A stretch of 64,000 nucleotides of DNA from Burkholderiales bacterium. GTDB lineage: Bacteria > Pseudomonadota > Gammaproteobacteria > Burkholderiales > Casimicrobiaceae. Shown piece after piece: positions 6,975-15,426 of the stretch. The notes beneath the pieces were generated by a model, which worked only from the letters and a program-made list of their open reading frames with translations, was not told the origin of the DNA and ran no database searches. Every line of letters starts with the position of its first letter. The stretch's first letter is position 1. The stretch is taken from NCBI GenBank assembly GCA_905339295.1, contig CAJPFI010000020.1, positions 1 to 64,000 on the forward strand, given 5' to 3'. The position numbers and the translations under genes were made by a program.

Positions 6975-9900
6975 TTAACGGTCCAGCGCGAGCAGCGCGG
7001 CGTTGCCGCCCGCCGCGGCGGTGTTGACCGTGCATGTGCGCTCGACGGCGAAGCGCGCGAGGTAGTTCGGTCCGCCGGCCTTCGGCCCGGTTCCCGACAG
7101 GCCCTCGCCCCCGAACGGCTGGACGCCGACCACCGCGCCGATCATGTTGCGGTTGACGTAGAGGTTGCCGACGCGGGCGCGCGACGCGATGCGCGCGATC
7201 GTCGCGTCGATGCGGCTGTGGACGCCCATCGTGAGCCCGTAGCCGGTCGCGTTGATCGCGTCGACCAGCGCATCGAGGCCCGGCGCGTCCCAGTCGACCA
7301 CGTGCAGCACGGGACCGAACACCTCGCGGGTCAGGCGATCGATCCGGTCGAGCGCCACGAGCGTCGGCGCGACGAACGATCCTTTGGCCGCTGGCGTCGC
7401 GAGGGCCGTCCGGTGGCGCACCAATCCGGCCGCGTCCATGGCCGCCACGTGTCGCTCGAGCGCCGCCTGCGCCTCGCCGTCGATGACCGGCCCGACGTCG
7501 GTGGCGAGCTTCGCCGGGTCGCCGACGACCAGCTCGTCCATCGCGCCCTCGAGCAGCGCGATCACGCGCGGCGCGATGTCCTTCTGCACGCACAGCACGC
7601 GCAGCGCGGAGCAGCGCTGGCCGGCGCTGTCGAACGCCGACACGATCGCGTCGGCGACGACCTGCTCGGGCAGTGCCGAGCTGTCCGCGATCATCGCGTT
7701 GAGGCCCCCGGTCTCGGCGATCAGCGGAACCAGGGGAACGCGCGACGCGAGCGCGCGCGCGATGATCGAGGCGACATCGGTCGATCCGGTGAAAGCGACG
7801 CCGGCGACGCGCGCGTCCGCGACCAGCGCCGCGCCGACCGTCTCGCCGCGACCGGGAAGGAGCGAGATCACGTCCGGCGGCAGCCCGGCGGCGAGCATCG
7901 TCTCGACCGCGAGCGCGGCGACGAGCGGCGTCTGCTCGGCGGGCTTCGCGGCGACCGTGTTGCCGGCGGCGAGCGCCGCGGCGACCTGCCCGGTGAAGAT
8001 CGCGAGCGGGAAGTTCCACGGCGAGATGCACGCGAACACGCCGCGCCCGTGCAGCGAGAGCGCATTGGTCTCGCCGGTGGGCGAGGGAAGCGACTGCGGC
8101 GCTGCGAACCGCGCGCGCGCCTGCGCCGCGTAGTAGCGGCAGAAGTCCACCGCCTCGCGCACCTCGGCGATCGCGGCGAGACGCGTCTTGCCCGCCTCGC
8201 GAGTGAGCCGCGCGACGAATCCGTCGCGGCAAGCCTCGAATGCGTCCGCGACGGCGTCGAGGACGGCCGCGCGCTCCGATCCGCCCCGCGCGTCCCACGC
8301 CGGCTGCGCGCCGGCGAGCGACGCGAGCGCACGGCCGACGTCGCGCTCGCCGGCGTCGACGACGGTTCCGATCGCCCGCGACGACTGCGACGGGTCGCGC
8401 GCTTCACGTTCGCGCCCGTTTCCGCGTTCCCCTCCGACAATCGGGCCCGCGCGCCAGCGCGGCGCCTCGGCGCCTGCCAGCGCCGCGTCGATCCGGGCCA
8501 TCGCCGGCTGGTCGGCGAGCGAAACGCCGGACGAGTTCGGGCGGTCGCCGTAGAGGTCGCGCGGCAACGGCGTCAGCGGGTTGGCGGCGAAGCCGTCGCG
8601 GGCGCAGGCATCGACCGGATCGGCGACGACGTCGGCGATGCCGACCGACGCATCGGCGATGCGGTGGACGAACGACGTGTTCGCGCCGTTCTCGAGCAGT
8701 CGCCGCACGAGGTACGGCAGCAGGTCCTCGTGGCTTCCGACCGGCGCGTAGACGCGGCATGCGTGCCCGCTCGGCGCGCCGCACACCTGCGCGTAGAGCG
8801 ACTCGCCCATGCCGTGCAGGCGCTGGAACTCGAACTCGCGGGTGCCGCGCGCGGCCGCCTGGGCCGCGACCCACGCGACAGTGTGCGCGTTGTGCGACGC
8901 GAACATCGGATACACCGCGTCGCCGGCGTCGAGCAGCGCCTTCGCGCACGCGAGGTACGACACGTCGGTGTGCGCCTTGCGCGTGAACACCGGGTAGCCG
9001 GCGAGTCCGAGCACCTGCGCGCGCTTGACCTCGGTGTCCCAGTACGCGCCCTTGACCAGCCGCACCGGGATGCGCGTGCGCGTCGCCCGGGCGAGCGCGA
9101 CCAGCCAGTCGATCACCGGGCGTGCGCGTTTCTGGTACGCCTGGACCGCGAGGCCGAGGCCGCTCCATCCCGCGAGCGCGGGGTCGCGGCGCAGCCGCGC
9201 GACGATCTCGAGCGACAGCTCGAGGCGATCGGCCTCCTCGGCGTCGACGGTGAAGCCGATACGCGTCGCGCGGGCCCGGCCCGCGAGTGCCGCGAGCGCG
9301 GGCAGCAACTCGTCCAGCACCCGGCCCGCCTGGGCGAACTCGTAGCGCGGATGCAGCGCCGAAAGCTTCACCGAGATCGACGGCTGCGCCCACGGCGGCA
9401 CGCTCCGGTCGGCCGCCGACGCGCCGATCGCGTCGATGGCGTTGGCGTACGCTTCCGAGTAGCGGCGCGCGTCGGCGGCGGTGCAGGCGGCCTCGCCGAG
9501 CATGTCGAACGAGTGGCGCGCGTTGTCGTGCGGCGCCTTGCGCGCGCGACGCAGCGCTTCGTCGATCGTGCGGCCCATCACGAACTCGTCGGCCATGAGC
9601 CCCATCGCGCGACGCAGCGCGAGTCGCACGACCGGCTCGCCCAGTCGCGCGACGATGCGCTCGTAGCCCGCGGCCGGGTCGCGCTCGTCGGATTCGGCCA
9701 TCCGCGTGAGCCTGCCGGTGAGCATCAGCGCCCAGGTCGACGCGTTGACCAGCATCGACGAGCCGCCGAGGTGCTTCTCCCAGTCGCCGCGCGCGAGCTT
9801 GTCGCGGATGAGCCGGTCGGCGGTCCCGGCGTCCGGGATGCGCAGCAGCGCCTCGGCGATGCACATGAGCAGCACGCCTTCGTGCGTGCCCAGGCCGTAC

Positions 9901-10106
9901 TCGGTCAGGAATTGCTCGATGCCAACGCCACCCTGCTGGTGCGCGCGGACGCCGTCGATCCACGCCGCCGCCTGCGCCGCGATCGCGCCCTTCGCCGCGG
10001 CATCCGTCGTCGCCTCGCCGGCGAGCGCGCGAAGCGCCGCGGCCTCGTCGGCGAGGAACGCGGCGCGGATCGCGTCGCCGTCGGGGTCGGACGGGAGCAT
10101 CGTCAT
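6975..10106 (-). CDS. putA: Bifunctional proline dehydrogenase / L-glutamate gamma-semialdehyde dehydrogenase PutA
   Basis: Oxidises proline to glutamate in two steps on one polypeptide. The 1043-residue product has an FAD-dependent PRODH barrel (SISVKLSALHPRYEF near 270, VRLVKGAYWDTEVKRAQ near 365). An aldehyde dehydrogenase follows: ISPWNFPLAIFTGQ near 660, FTGSTDVASIIAR, catalytic Glu in LIAETGGLNAMI, catalytic Cys in DSAGQRCSALRVLCVQ, and the terminal QPFGGEGLSGTGPKAGGP. There is no N-terminal ribbon-helix-helix domain, so this is a short (type A) PutA that is not its own repressor. The ATG at 10106 overlaps the ybaK stop by ATGA with no Shine-Dalgarno of its own, implying translational coupling. 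Confidence 0.95.
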   Translation of the reverse strand: MTMLPSDPDGDAIRAAFLADEAAALRALAGEATTDAAAKGAIAAQAAAWIDGVRAHQQGGVGIEQFLTEYGLGTHEGVLLMCIAEALLRIPDAGTADRLIRDKLARGDWEKHLGGSSMLVNASTWALMLTGRLTRMAESDERDPAAGYERIVARLGEPVVRLALRRAMGLMADEFVMGRTIDEALRRARKAPHDNARHSFDMLGEAACTAADARRYSEAYANAIDAIGASAADRSVPPWAQPSISVKLSALHPRYEFAQAGRVLDELLPALAALAGRARATRIGFTVDAEEADRLELSLEIVARLRRDPALAGWSGLGLAVQAYQKRARPVIDWLVALARATRTRIPVRLVKGAYWDTEVKRAQVLGLAGYPVFTRKAHTDVSYLACAKALLDAGDAVYPMFASHNAHTVAWVAAQAAARGTREFEFQRLHGMGESLYAQVCGAPSGHACRVYAPVGSHEDLLPYLVRRLLENGANTSFVHRIADASVGIADVVADPVDACARDGFAANPLTPLPRDLYGDRPNSSGVSLADQPAMARIDAALAGAEAPRWRAGPIVGGERGNGREREARDPSQSSRAIGTVVDAGERDVGRALASLAGAQPAWDARGGSERAAVLDAVADAFEACRDGFVARLTREAGKTRLAAIAEVREAVDFCRYYAAQARARFAAPQSLPSPTGETNALSLHGRGVFACISPWNFPLAIFTGQVAAALAAGNTVAAKPAEQTPLVAALAVETMLAAGLPPDVISLLPGRGETVGAALVADARVAGVAFTGSTDVASIIARALASRVPLVPLIAETGGLNAMIADSSALPEQVVADAIVSAFDSAGQRCSALRVLCVQKDIAPRVIALLEGAMDELVVGDPAKLATDVGPVIDGEAQAALERHVAAMDAAGLVRHRTALATPAAKGSFVAPTLVALDRIDRLTREVFGPVLHVVDWDAPGLDALVDAINATGYGLTMGVHSRIDATIARIASRARVGNLYVNRNMIGAVVGVQPFGGEGLSGTGPKAGGPNYLARFAVERTCTVNTAAAGGNAALLALDR

Positions 10107-10588
10107 GGAGGAGGTGCGACCGCGATCTCGACGAGCACCGGCTTCAGCACGCGCACGACGTCGGCGGGCGCGAGTCCGACGAGGTAGCCGCGCCGACCGC
10201 CGTTGACGTAGACGCGGGGAAGGCCGGCGATCGTCGACTGCATGTAGACCGGCATCGCGCGCCGCGTGCCGAACGGGCTGGTGCCGCCGACCTGGTAGCC
10301 GGAATGGCGGTCCGCGACCGCGGGCGCGCAGGGCGACACGGTCTTGACGCCGAGATGGCGCGCGAGGCTCCTGGTCGACACCTCGCGGTCGCCGTGCATC
10401 AGCACGATCATCGGCTGCCTGCGCTCGTCCTCCATGATCAGCGTCTTGACGACCTCGTGCTCGGGGACGCCGAGCTCGCGCGCGGAGACGGCCGTCCCGC
10501 CCCGCTCCTCGTAGACGTACGGGTGATCGGTGTACGCGACGCCATGCTCGCGCAGCACGCGGATCGCCCGGGTGACCGGCAGCTTCAT
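10103..10588 (-). CDS. ybaK: YbaK/EbsC family aminoacyl-tRNA deacylase
   Basis: Predicted to hydrolyse mischarged tRNA; E. coli YbaK clears Cys-tRNA(Pro). The 161-residue product has the INS-domain pattern VVKTLIMEDERRQPMIVLMHGD with the conserved lysine, and GYQVGGTSPFGTRRAMPVY near 110. Its stop overlaps the putA start (ATGA), so a predicted prolyl-tRNA editing enzyme and the proline-degrading enzyme are co-translated. The ATG lies immediately beside an 11-bp stem hairpin (10590-10628) that would enclose the ribosome-binding region. The exact substrate specificity cannot be read from sequence. Confidence 0.93.
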   Translation of the reverse strand: MKLPVTRAIRVLREHGVAYTDHPYVYEERGGTAVSARELGVPEHEVVKTLIMEDERRQPMIVLMHGDREVSTRSLARHLGVKTVSPCAPAVADRHSGYQVGGTSPFGTRRAMPVYMQSTIAGLPRVYVNGGRRGYLVGLAPADVVRVLKPVLVEIAVAPPP

Positions 10589-10589
10589 C

Positions 10590-10628
10590 GGGCCGGACCC
10601 TTCCCGATTCTCGAGCAGGGTCCGGCCC
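10590..10628. repeat. Hairpin abutting the ybaK start codon
   Basis: Perfect 11-bp inverted repeat, GGGCCGGACCC at 10590-10600 and its complement at 10618-10628, with a 17-nt loop. It begins 1 nt from the ybaK ATG, in the xerD-ybaK gap. It could sequester the initiation region, or protect the xerD message end. Confidence 0.75.
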
Positions 10629-10686
10629 TGCCTTCGCGCAGCGCCGGTGGCGAGGGTCGTCGAACCATGGCGGCGCCTTCCCCGGT

Positions 10687-11730
10687 CTACCCGCGCGGAT
10701 GATGCTGCGCGTGCAGGCGCTTGAGCCGCTCGCGAGCGACATGCGTGTAGATCGTGGTCGTGGTGATGTCCGCGTGGCCGAGGAGCAGCTGCACGACGCG
10801 CAGGTCCGCGCCGTGGTTCAGCAGGTGCGTCGCGAACGCGTGCCGCAGGACGTGCGGCGACAGCGCATCGCCGGCGATGCCGGCGATCGTGCCGTGGCGC
10901 TTGATCAGGTGCCAGAACGCCTGCCGCGTGAGCGGTCCGCGCCGCGCGGTGAGGAACAGGTGGTCGGTCCGGGTGCCGCCGGCAAGCTTCGGGCGCACCC
11001 CTCCGAGGTAGCGCTGGAGCCACGCGATCGCCTCGTCGCCGAGCGGCACGAGCCGCTCCTTGCTTCCCTTGCCGAGCACGCGCACGACGCCCGCGTCGAG
11101 CGAGACCTGGCCGAGCTTCAGCCCGACCAGCTCGGAGACGCGCAGTCCGGTGGCGTAGAGCATCTCGAGCATGGCGCGATCGCGCGTGCCGAGCGGCGTC
11201 GCGGGATCGGGTGCCGCGAGCAGCGCCTCGACCTGCGCTTCGGAGAGGTTCTTCGGCAGGCTGCGCGGCTTCTTCGGCGCGCGAACGCGCACCGTCGGGT
11301 CCTCGCGCACCGCGCCGCGCTCGAGCTCGAGGCGGTAGAAGCGGCGCAGTACCGACAACCGTCGCATGATCGACGTCGCACGAGCCTTCGCGCGGAACTG
11401 GTCGGCGAGCCAGGCCTCCACGTCCGCGCGATCCGCGGCGTCGAGCGGGCGAGCGCGGTCCTCGAGCCACGACGACCACGCCACGAGGTCGCGGCGATAC
11501 GCCGCGAGGGACGCCGGCGCGAGCCCGTCGCGCAGCCACAGTTGATCGCAGAAGGCGTCGATGCGCGCGGCGGAGGCGGAGTCGGGCGTCCGCCCGGCTG
11601 GCGGGCCGCCTGCGTTCGCGCGCGGGCCCGGCCCACGGTCGATGCGGCCCGCTTGCGGGGTCGGCTTTCCCTGCGGGTCCGGCTTTCCCTGTGGGTCCGG
11701 CTTCAGCCGGACGCTTTTCCCCTTCGCCAC
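10687..11730 (-). CDS. xerD: Site-specific tyrosine recombinase XerD
   Basis: With XerC it resolves chromosome dimers at dif. The C-terminal 300 residues are normal XerD: an N-terminal core-binding domain (FCDQLWLRDGLAPASLAAYR) and a catalytic domain with Arg in TGLRVSELVGL, Lys in LGKGSKERLVPLG, HVLRHAFATHLL, LLGHADITTTTIYTH and the Tyr nucleophile. The only in-frame start before the conserved part is the GTG at 11730, 2 nt past the ogt stop. That gives 347 residues with about 47 extra at the N-terminus. The extension is encoded by family-B palindrome and 18-bp repeats (KPDPQG units), so it is probably recruited repeat DNA. Confidence 0.93.
   Translation of the reverse strand: MAKGKSVRLKPDPQGKPDPQGKPTPQAGRIDRGPGPRANAGGPPAGRTPDSASAARIDAFCDQLWLRDGLAPASLAAYRRDLVAWSSWLEDRARPLDAADRADVEAWLADQFRAKARATSIMRRLSVLRRFYRLELERGAVREDPTVRVRAPKKPRSLPKNLSEAQVEALLAAPDPATPLGTRDRAMLEMLYATGLRVSELVGLKLGQVSLDAGVVRVLGKGSKERLVPLGDEAIAWLQRYLGGVRPKLAGGTRTDHLFLTARRGPLTRQAFWHLIKRHGTIAGIAGDALSPHVLRHAFATHLLNHGADLRVVQLLLGHADITTTTIYTHVARERLKRLHAQHHPRG
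11658..11712. repeat. 18-bp direct repeats plus family-B palindrome at the xerD 5' end
   Basis: Three imperfect 18-bp copies (GGGTCCGGCTTTCCCTGT type) run into a perfect palindrome GTCCGGCTTCAGCCGGAC at 11695-11712. They are translated in xerD as repeated KPDPQG/KPTPQA units preceded by SVRLKPDP. Related palindromes are at 5713-5730 and 23969-23986. Confidence 0.8.
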
Positions 11731-11732
11731 CG

Positions 11733-12353
11733 CTATCGTCCGAACCGGTAGCCCTCGTGGACGAGGAGCCAGCGCTTGATCGCCGAGGGCAGGAGGGCGT
11801 CGGGCTCGACGGGATCGACTGGCGCGATCCGACGGGAGCGGCCGATCGCCGGCTCCGGCGTCGCCGCGGTCACGAACAGGTCGTCCGCGCTGCGCGGCGC
11901 GAACGACCCCGCGGTCCCCATGAACCCGCCCAGTGCGCCCAGCCGGCCGACGACGCGATGGCAGGGAATGATGAGCGAGATCGGATTGGCGCCGCACGCC
12001 TGTCCGACCGCGCGCGGCGCGGTCACGAGGCGTTGAGCGAGCTCGCCGTAGGTGCGCGACTCGCCGGCGCGGATGGCGGAGATCGCCTCCCACACGCGCC
12101 GCCGGAACGGGGTGCCTCGAGGCACGAGGGGAACGGTGAAGCGCCAGGCGGGATCGTCGAGATAGCGCTCGACCTCCCGCACCGCGCGCTCGGCCACCGC
12201 GTCCGCGGGCGCCTGCCCGGGTTCCGACGGCGCGAGATACTCGACCCGCGTGATCGCTCGGCCATCGGTCGCGATGCCGAGCGTCGCGAACGGTGTCCGC
12301 ATCCGCGCCTGGAACGGGGCGGCATCGTCGGCTGGCGCGCGCGAAACGTTCAT
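11733..12353 (-). CDS. ogt: Methylated-DNA-[protein]-cysteine S-methyltransferase (Ogt/AGT)
   Basis: Suicide repair protein that moves an alkyl group from O6-alkylguanine to its own cysteine. The active site LIIPCHRVVG is present near 125, preceded by the helix-turn-helix segment RTYGELAQRL and AVGQACGANP. The 206-residue product is longer than most because about 40 residues (GTAGSFAPRSADDLFVTAA onward) separate the GGF turn from the terminal IKRWLLVHEG, which normally follow closely. The insert may be a recruited low-complexity loop. ATG at 12353; xerD follows 2 nt after the stop, so the two are probably co-transcribed. Confidence 0.92.
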   Translation of the reverse strand: MNVSRAPADDAAPFQARMRTPFATLGIATDGRAITRVEYLAPSEPGQAPADAVAERAVREVERYLDDPAWRFTVPLVPRGTPFRRRVWEAISAIRAGESRTYGELAQRLVTAPRAVGQACGANPISLIIPCHRVVGRLGALGGFMGTAGSFAPRSADDLFVTAATPEPAIGRSRRIAPVDPVEPDALLPSAIKRWLLVHEGYRFGR

Positions 12354-12493
12354 CGAACCGCCATTGTGCGACAACCCGCGGATCCGGGGCCCGACCCCGG
12401 GTCGGCCATCGCGGGACGCCCGTCGGCGCACGACGGGTCGCCACCCGAGCCGGCGCCGCGCGTGATGCCCGGCGCCCGTTTCCCGAGTCCTGG

Positions 12494-13798
12494 TCACCCC
12501 ACCTTCATCTGCGCCGGCAGCCAGGTCACGAGCCCGGGGAAGTACCAGATCAGAAGCAACGCCGCGCACATCAGCGCGAACATCGGAAGCGCCTGCCGGG
12601 CGATCCACGTGATCTGCCTGCCCGTCATCGCCTGCAGCATGAACAGGTTGAAGCCCACGGGCGGAGTGATCTGCGCCATCTCGACGACGATGACGACGAA
12701 GATGCCGAACCACAGGAGATCGAGTCCCGCCGTCTCGACGGTCGGCAGGATCACGCCCATCGTCAGCACCACCATCGAGATGCCGTCGAGGAAGCTGCCC
12801 AGCACGATGTAGAAGAGCGCGAGCGCGATCACGAGCGCGAACGGCGTCAGGCCCAGCGAAGCGATCCACTCGGCCAGATGGCGCGGCAGTCCGATGTAGC
12901 CCATCGCCAGCGTCAGGAACGAGGCGCCGGCGAGGATCAGCGCGATCATGCAATAGAGGCGGGTCGCGCCCGTCAGGCTGTCGGCGAACGTCTTCCGCGT
13001 GAGCGAACCCTGGGTCGCGGAGATCGCGAGCGCGCCGACGACGCCGAACGCGGCCGCCTCGGTCGCCGTCGCGACGCCGGCGTAGATCGAGCCCAGCACC
13101 GCGAGGATCAGCAGCATGACCGGGATCAGGTGGCGCGACGCATGGACTTTCTGAGCGAATGTCGTCCGCTCCTGGGCGACCGGCACCTGGTCGGGATTGG
13201 CGAGCGCCCAGACGACCAGGTACCCCGAGAACAGCACGGCGAGCAGGATGCCGGGGATCACGCCCGCGATGAACAGCTGTGCGATCGACACGTTCGCCGC
13301 GACGCCGTAGACGATCATGATGATCGACGGCGGGATCAGGAGTCCCAGCGTCCCGGCGCCGGCGAGCGAGCCGATCGTGATGCCCTCCGGGTAGCCGCGG
13401 CCCTTCAGCTCCGGAAGCGTCATCTTGCCGATCGTCGCGCAGGTCGCGGCCGAACTGCCCGAGACCGCCGCGAAGATCGTGCAGCCGATGATGTTGGTGT
13501 GCAGCAAGCGGCCGGGCAGGCGCTCGAGCCACGGCGCGAGCCCGCGGAACATGTCCTCGGACAGCCGCGTGCGGAACAGGATCTCCCCCATCCAGCAGAA
13601 CAGCGGCAGCGCGGTCAGCGTCCACGACGACGAGGATCCCCAGATCGTCACCGCCATCGCGTCGCCGGCGGGCCGCGAGCTGAACAGTTCCATGCCGATC
13701 CACGCGACGCCGGCGAGCGCGAGGCCGATCCACACGCCGCTGCCGAGCAGCGCGAACAGCGCGACGATCAGCAGCAGCGTGACGACCGGATCACTCAT
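12494..13798 (-). CDS. dctM: TRAP transporter large permease (DctM family)
   Basis: A 434-residue polytopic membrane protein that conducts Na+-coupled import of a small organic acid delivered by the periplasmic binding protein. Family features: about 12 hydrophobic helices, AAVSGSSAATCATIGKMTLP near 110, AGAGTLGLLIPPSIIMIVYG near 145, and TPPVGFNLFMLQAMTG near 380. Its ATG overlaps the dctQ stop by 8 nt. Third gene of dctPQM; the substrate is unknown, but the racemase and oxoprolinase next door hint at a cyclic or acidic amino-acid derivative. Confidence 0.95.
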   Translation of the reverse strand: MSDPVVTLLLIVALFALLGSGVWIGLALAGVAWIGMELFSSRPAGDAMAVTIWGSSSSWTLTALPLFCWMGEILFRTRLSEDMFRGLAPWLERLPGRLLHTNIIGCTIFAAVSGSSAATCATIGKMTLPELKGRGYPEGITIGSLAGAGTLGLLIPPSIIMIVYGVAANVSIAQLFIAGVIPGILLAVLFSGYLVVWALANPDQVPVAQERTTFAQKVHASRHLIPVMLLILAVLGSIYAGVATATEAAAFGVVGALAISATQGSLTRKTFADSLTGATRLYCMIALILAGASFLTLAMGYIGLPRHLAEWIASLGLTPFALVIALALFYIVLGSFLDGISMVVLTMGVILPTVETAGLDLLWFGIFVVIVVEMAQITPPVGFNLFMLQAMTGRQITWIARQALPMFALMCAALLLIWYFPGLVTWLPAQMKVG

Positions 13799-14303
13799 GG
13801 TGCGGCGCGTGCCCTGCGGAGCCGTGGCTGCGGCGCCCGCGCCATTCGGCGACGAGCTCGTCGACCAGCGCGACCAGCAGGATCGTCGTCCCGAGCGCCA
13901 TCGAGAGCTGCGGAATCCACAGCGGCGTGGCGTCGTTGGCGGTCGAGATGTCGTTGAAGTCCCACGACTGGTACGCGAGGCGGATCGCGTAGCCGGCGAA
14001 CAGCGTCGCGAGCACGACCGAGACGGCGAGCGCCCACAGCTCCAGGCCGCGGCGCGAGCGGCCGGCCAGCCGCTCGACGATCAGCGTCACGCGGATGTGC
14101 CCGCCGCTGCGCAACGTGCTCGCGAGCGCGAGGAATCCCGACGCCGCCATGCAGTAGCCGGCGTACGCGTCGGTGCCAGGCAGGTGGAAGCTCAGGAACC
14201 GCCCGAGGATCGCGACCAGCACCATCGCGAGCGTCGCGATCATGAACGCCGCCGCGAGCCACGCGGCGGCGGCGTACAGCCGGTCCAGCAGGCGGCGGAT
14301 CAT
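13791..14303 (-). CDS. dctQ: TRAP transporter small permease (DctQ family)
   Basis: A 170-residue protein with four predicted membrane helices, the accessory subunit that pairs with DctM. The family-typical core SFHLPGTDAYAGYCMAASGFLALASTLR is visible near 45. The gene overlaps dctM by 8 nt and lies 78 nt after dctP, separated from it by a 9-bp GC hairpin. Confidence 0.92.
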   Translation of the reverse strand: MIRRLLDRLYAAAAWLAAAFMIATLAMVLVAILGRFLSFHLPGTDAYAGYCMAASGFLALASTLRSGGHIRVTLIVERLAGRSRRGLELWALAVSVVLATLFAGYAIRLAYQSWDFNDISTANDATPLWIPQLSMALGTTILLVALVDELVAEWRGRRSHGSAGHAPHHE

Positions 14304-14347
14304 CGTGCGCGTGGCGCGTCGCGGGATCGCCGCAGGATCGCGATGCC

Positions 14348-14373
14348 GCCGGGGCGCGCCGAACCGCCCCGGC
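14348..14373 (-). promoter_or_regulatory. GC hairpin between dctP and dctQ
   Basis: Perfect 9-bp stem (GCCGGGGCG and complement) with an 8-nt loop in the 78-nt dctP-dctQ spacer, no U-tract. Such hairpins after binding-protein genes often stabilise the upstream message, giving more binding protein than permease. Confidence 0.6.
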
Positions 14374-14381
14374 GCCGCGGA

Positions 14382-15359
14382 TCACATCGCGCGGTAGGCG
14401 TCGATCACCTTGCGGCCGTCCTCGCCGGACCTGCGCAGCCACTCGGCGAGCATCAGGTTGCCGACCTTGCGCAGGTCGGCGGTCAGCTGCTCGGACGGCT
14501 TGACGATGCTCATGCCCTTGGCCTTGAGCTGGTCGACGTACCAGGCGTTCTTCTCCTGGGAGAGTTTCCAGCCGCGCGTCTCGGCGTCGGCGGCGGCCTT
14601 CAGCACCGCGGCCTGCGTCGCCTTGTCGAGCGCGTCGAACGCGCGCTTGTTGACGATGATCGCGTTCTTCGGAAGCCACGCCTGCGTGTCGTACCAGTTC
14701 TTGACGTGCTCGTAGGTCTTCGAGTCGTAGCCTGTCGCGCCGGACGACATGTACGAGTCGATCACGCCGGTCGCGAGCGCCTGCGACACCTCGGCGGCCT
14801 GCACGGTCATCGGCTGCGCGCCGACCAGCTCGGCGATCTTGGCGGTCGCCGGGCTGTATGCGCGCCATTTGAGGCCCTTCATGTCGGCGGCCGAGGCGAG
14901 CGTCCGCTTCGTGTAGATGCCCTGAGGCGGCCACGGCACCGTGTAGAGCAGCATGATCCCCTGCCTGGCGAGCTTGTCGCCGACGGCCTTCCTCGACGCC
15001 TTGTAGAGCTTGTACGAGTCGGCATACGAGGTGGCGAGGAACGGAATGCCGTCCAGCCCGTAGAGCGGGTCCTCGTTCTCGTAGTTGACGAGCAGGATCT
15101 CGCCCGCCTGCGCCTGGTTGCCCTGCACCGCGCGCTTGATCTCGGGCGCCTTGAACAGCGACGCGTTCGGATGCAGCTGCAGCCTGAGCTTTCCGCCGGA
15201 CGCTTTCTCGACGTCGTTCGCGAACTGCTGCAGGTTCTCGGTGTGGAAGTTGTTCGCGGGGTACGCGGACGGCACATCCCACTTCGTCTGCGCGGCGGCG
15301 GGGAGCGAACCCAAGGCCGCGGCGATGCCGATCGCGGCGAGGACGGCGGGGCGAATCAT
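14382..15359 (-). CDS. dctP: TRAP transporter substrate-binding protein (DctP family)
   Basis: A 325-residue periplasmic receptor. The signal peptide is MIRPAVLAAIGIAAALGSLPAAA, with cleavage before QTKWDVPSAYP. Family features include ENLQQFANDVEKASGGKLRL near 45 and a central LKWRAYSPATAKIAELVGAQ, with the arginine that usually binds the substrate carboxylate. The ATG at 15359 has AGGAGA at normal spacing; the open frame extends upstream without similarity. First gene of dctPQM, 67 nt after the racemase gene on the same strand. Confidence 0.94.
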   Translation of the reverse strand: MIRPAVLAAIGIAAALGSLPAAAQTKWDVPSAYPANNFHTENLQQFANDVEKASGGKLRLQLHPNASLFKAPEIKRAVQGNQAQAGEILLVNYENEDPLYGLDGIPFLATSYADSYKLYKASRKAVGDKLARQGIMLLYTVPWPPQGIYTKRTLASAADMKGLKWRAYSPATAKIAELVGAQPMTVQAAEVSQALATGVIDSYMSSGATGYDSKTYEHVKNWYDTQAWLPKNAIIVNKRAFDALDKATQAAVLKAAADAETRGWKLSQEKNAWYVDQLKAKGMSIVKPSEQLTADLRKVGNLMLAEWLRRSGEDGRKVIDAYRAM

Positions 15360-15426
15360 CGAGGTCTCCTGGCGAGGTGCAACGCCCCGCGGCGATGCGC
15401 CTGCGGGGTGCCGCAAGCGGCGATTA

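Noticed and set aside
6444-10187. Plus-strand open frame of 1247 codons over folB and putA
   Set aside because: Shadow of putA in a high-GC genome: no domain pattern, Arg-rich, no ribosome-binding site.
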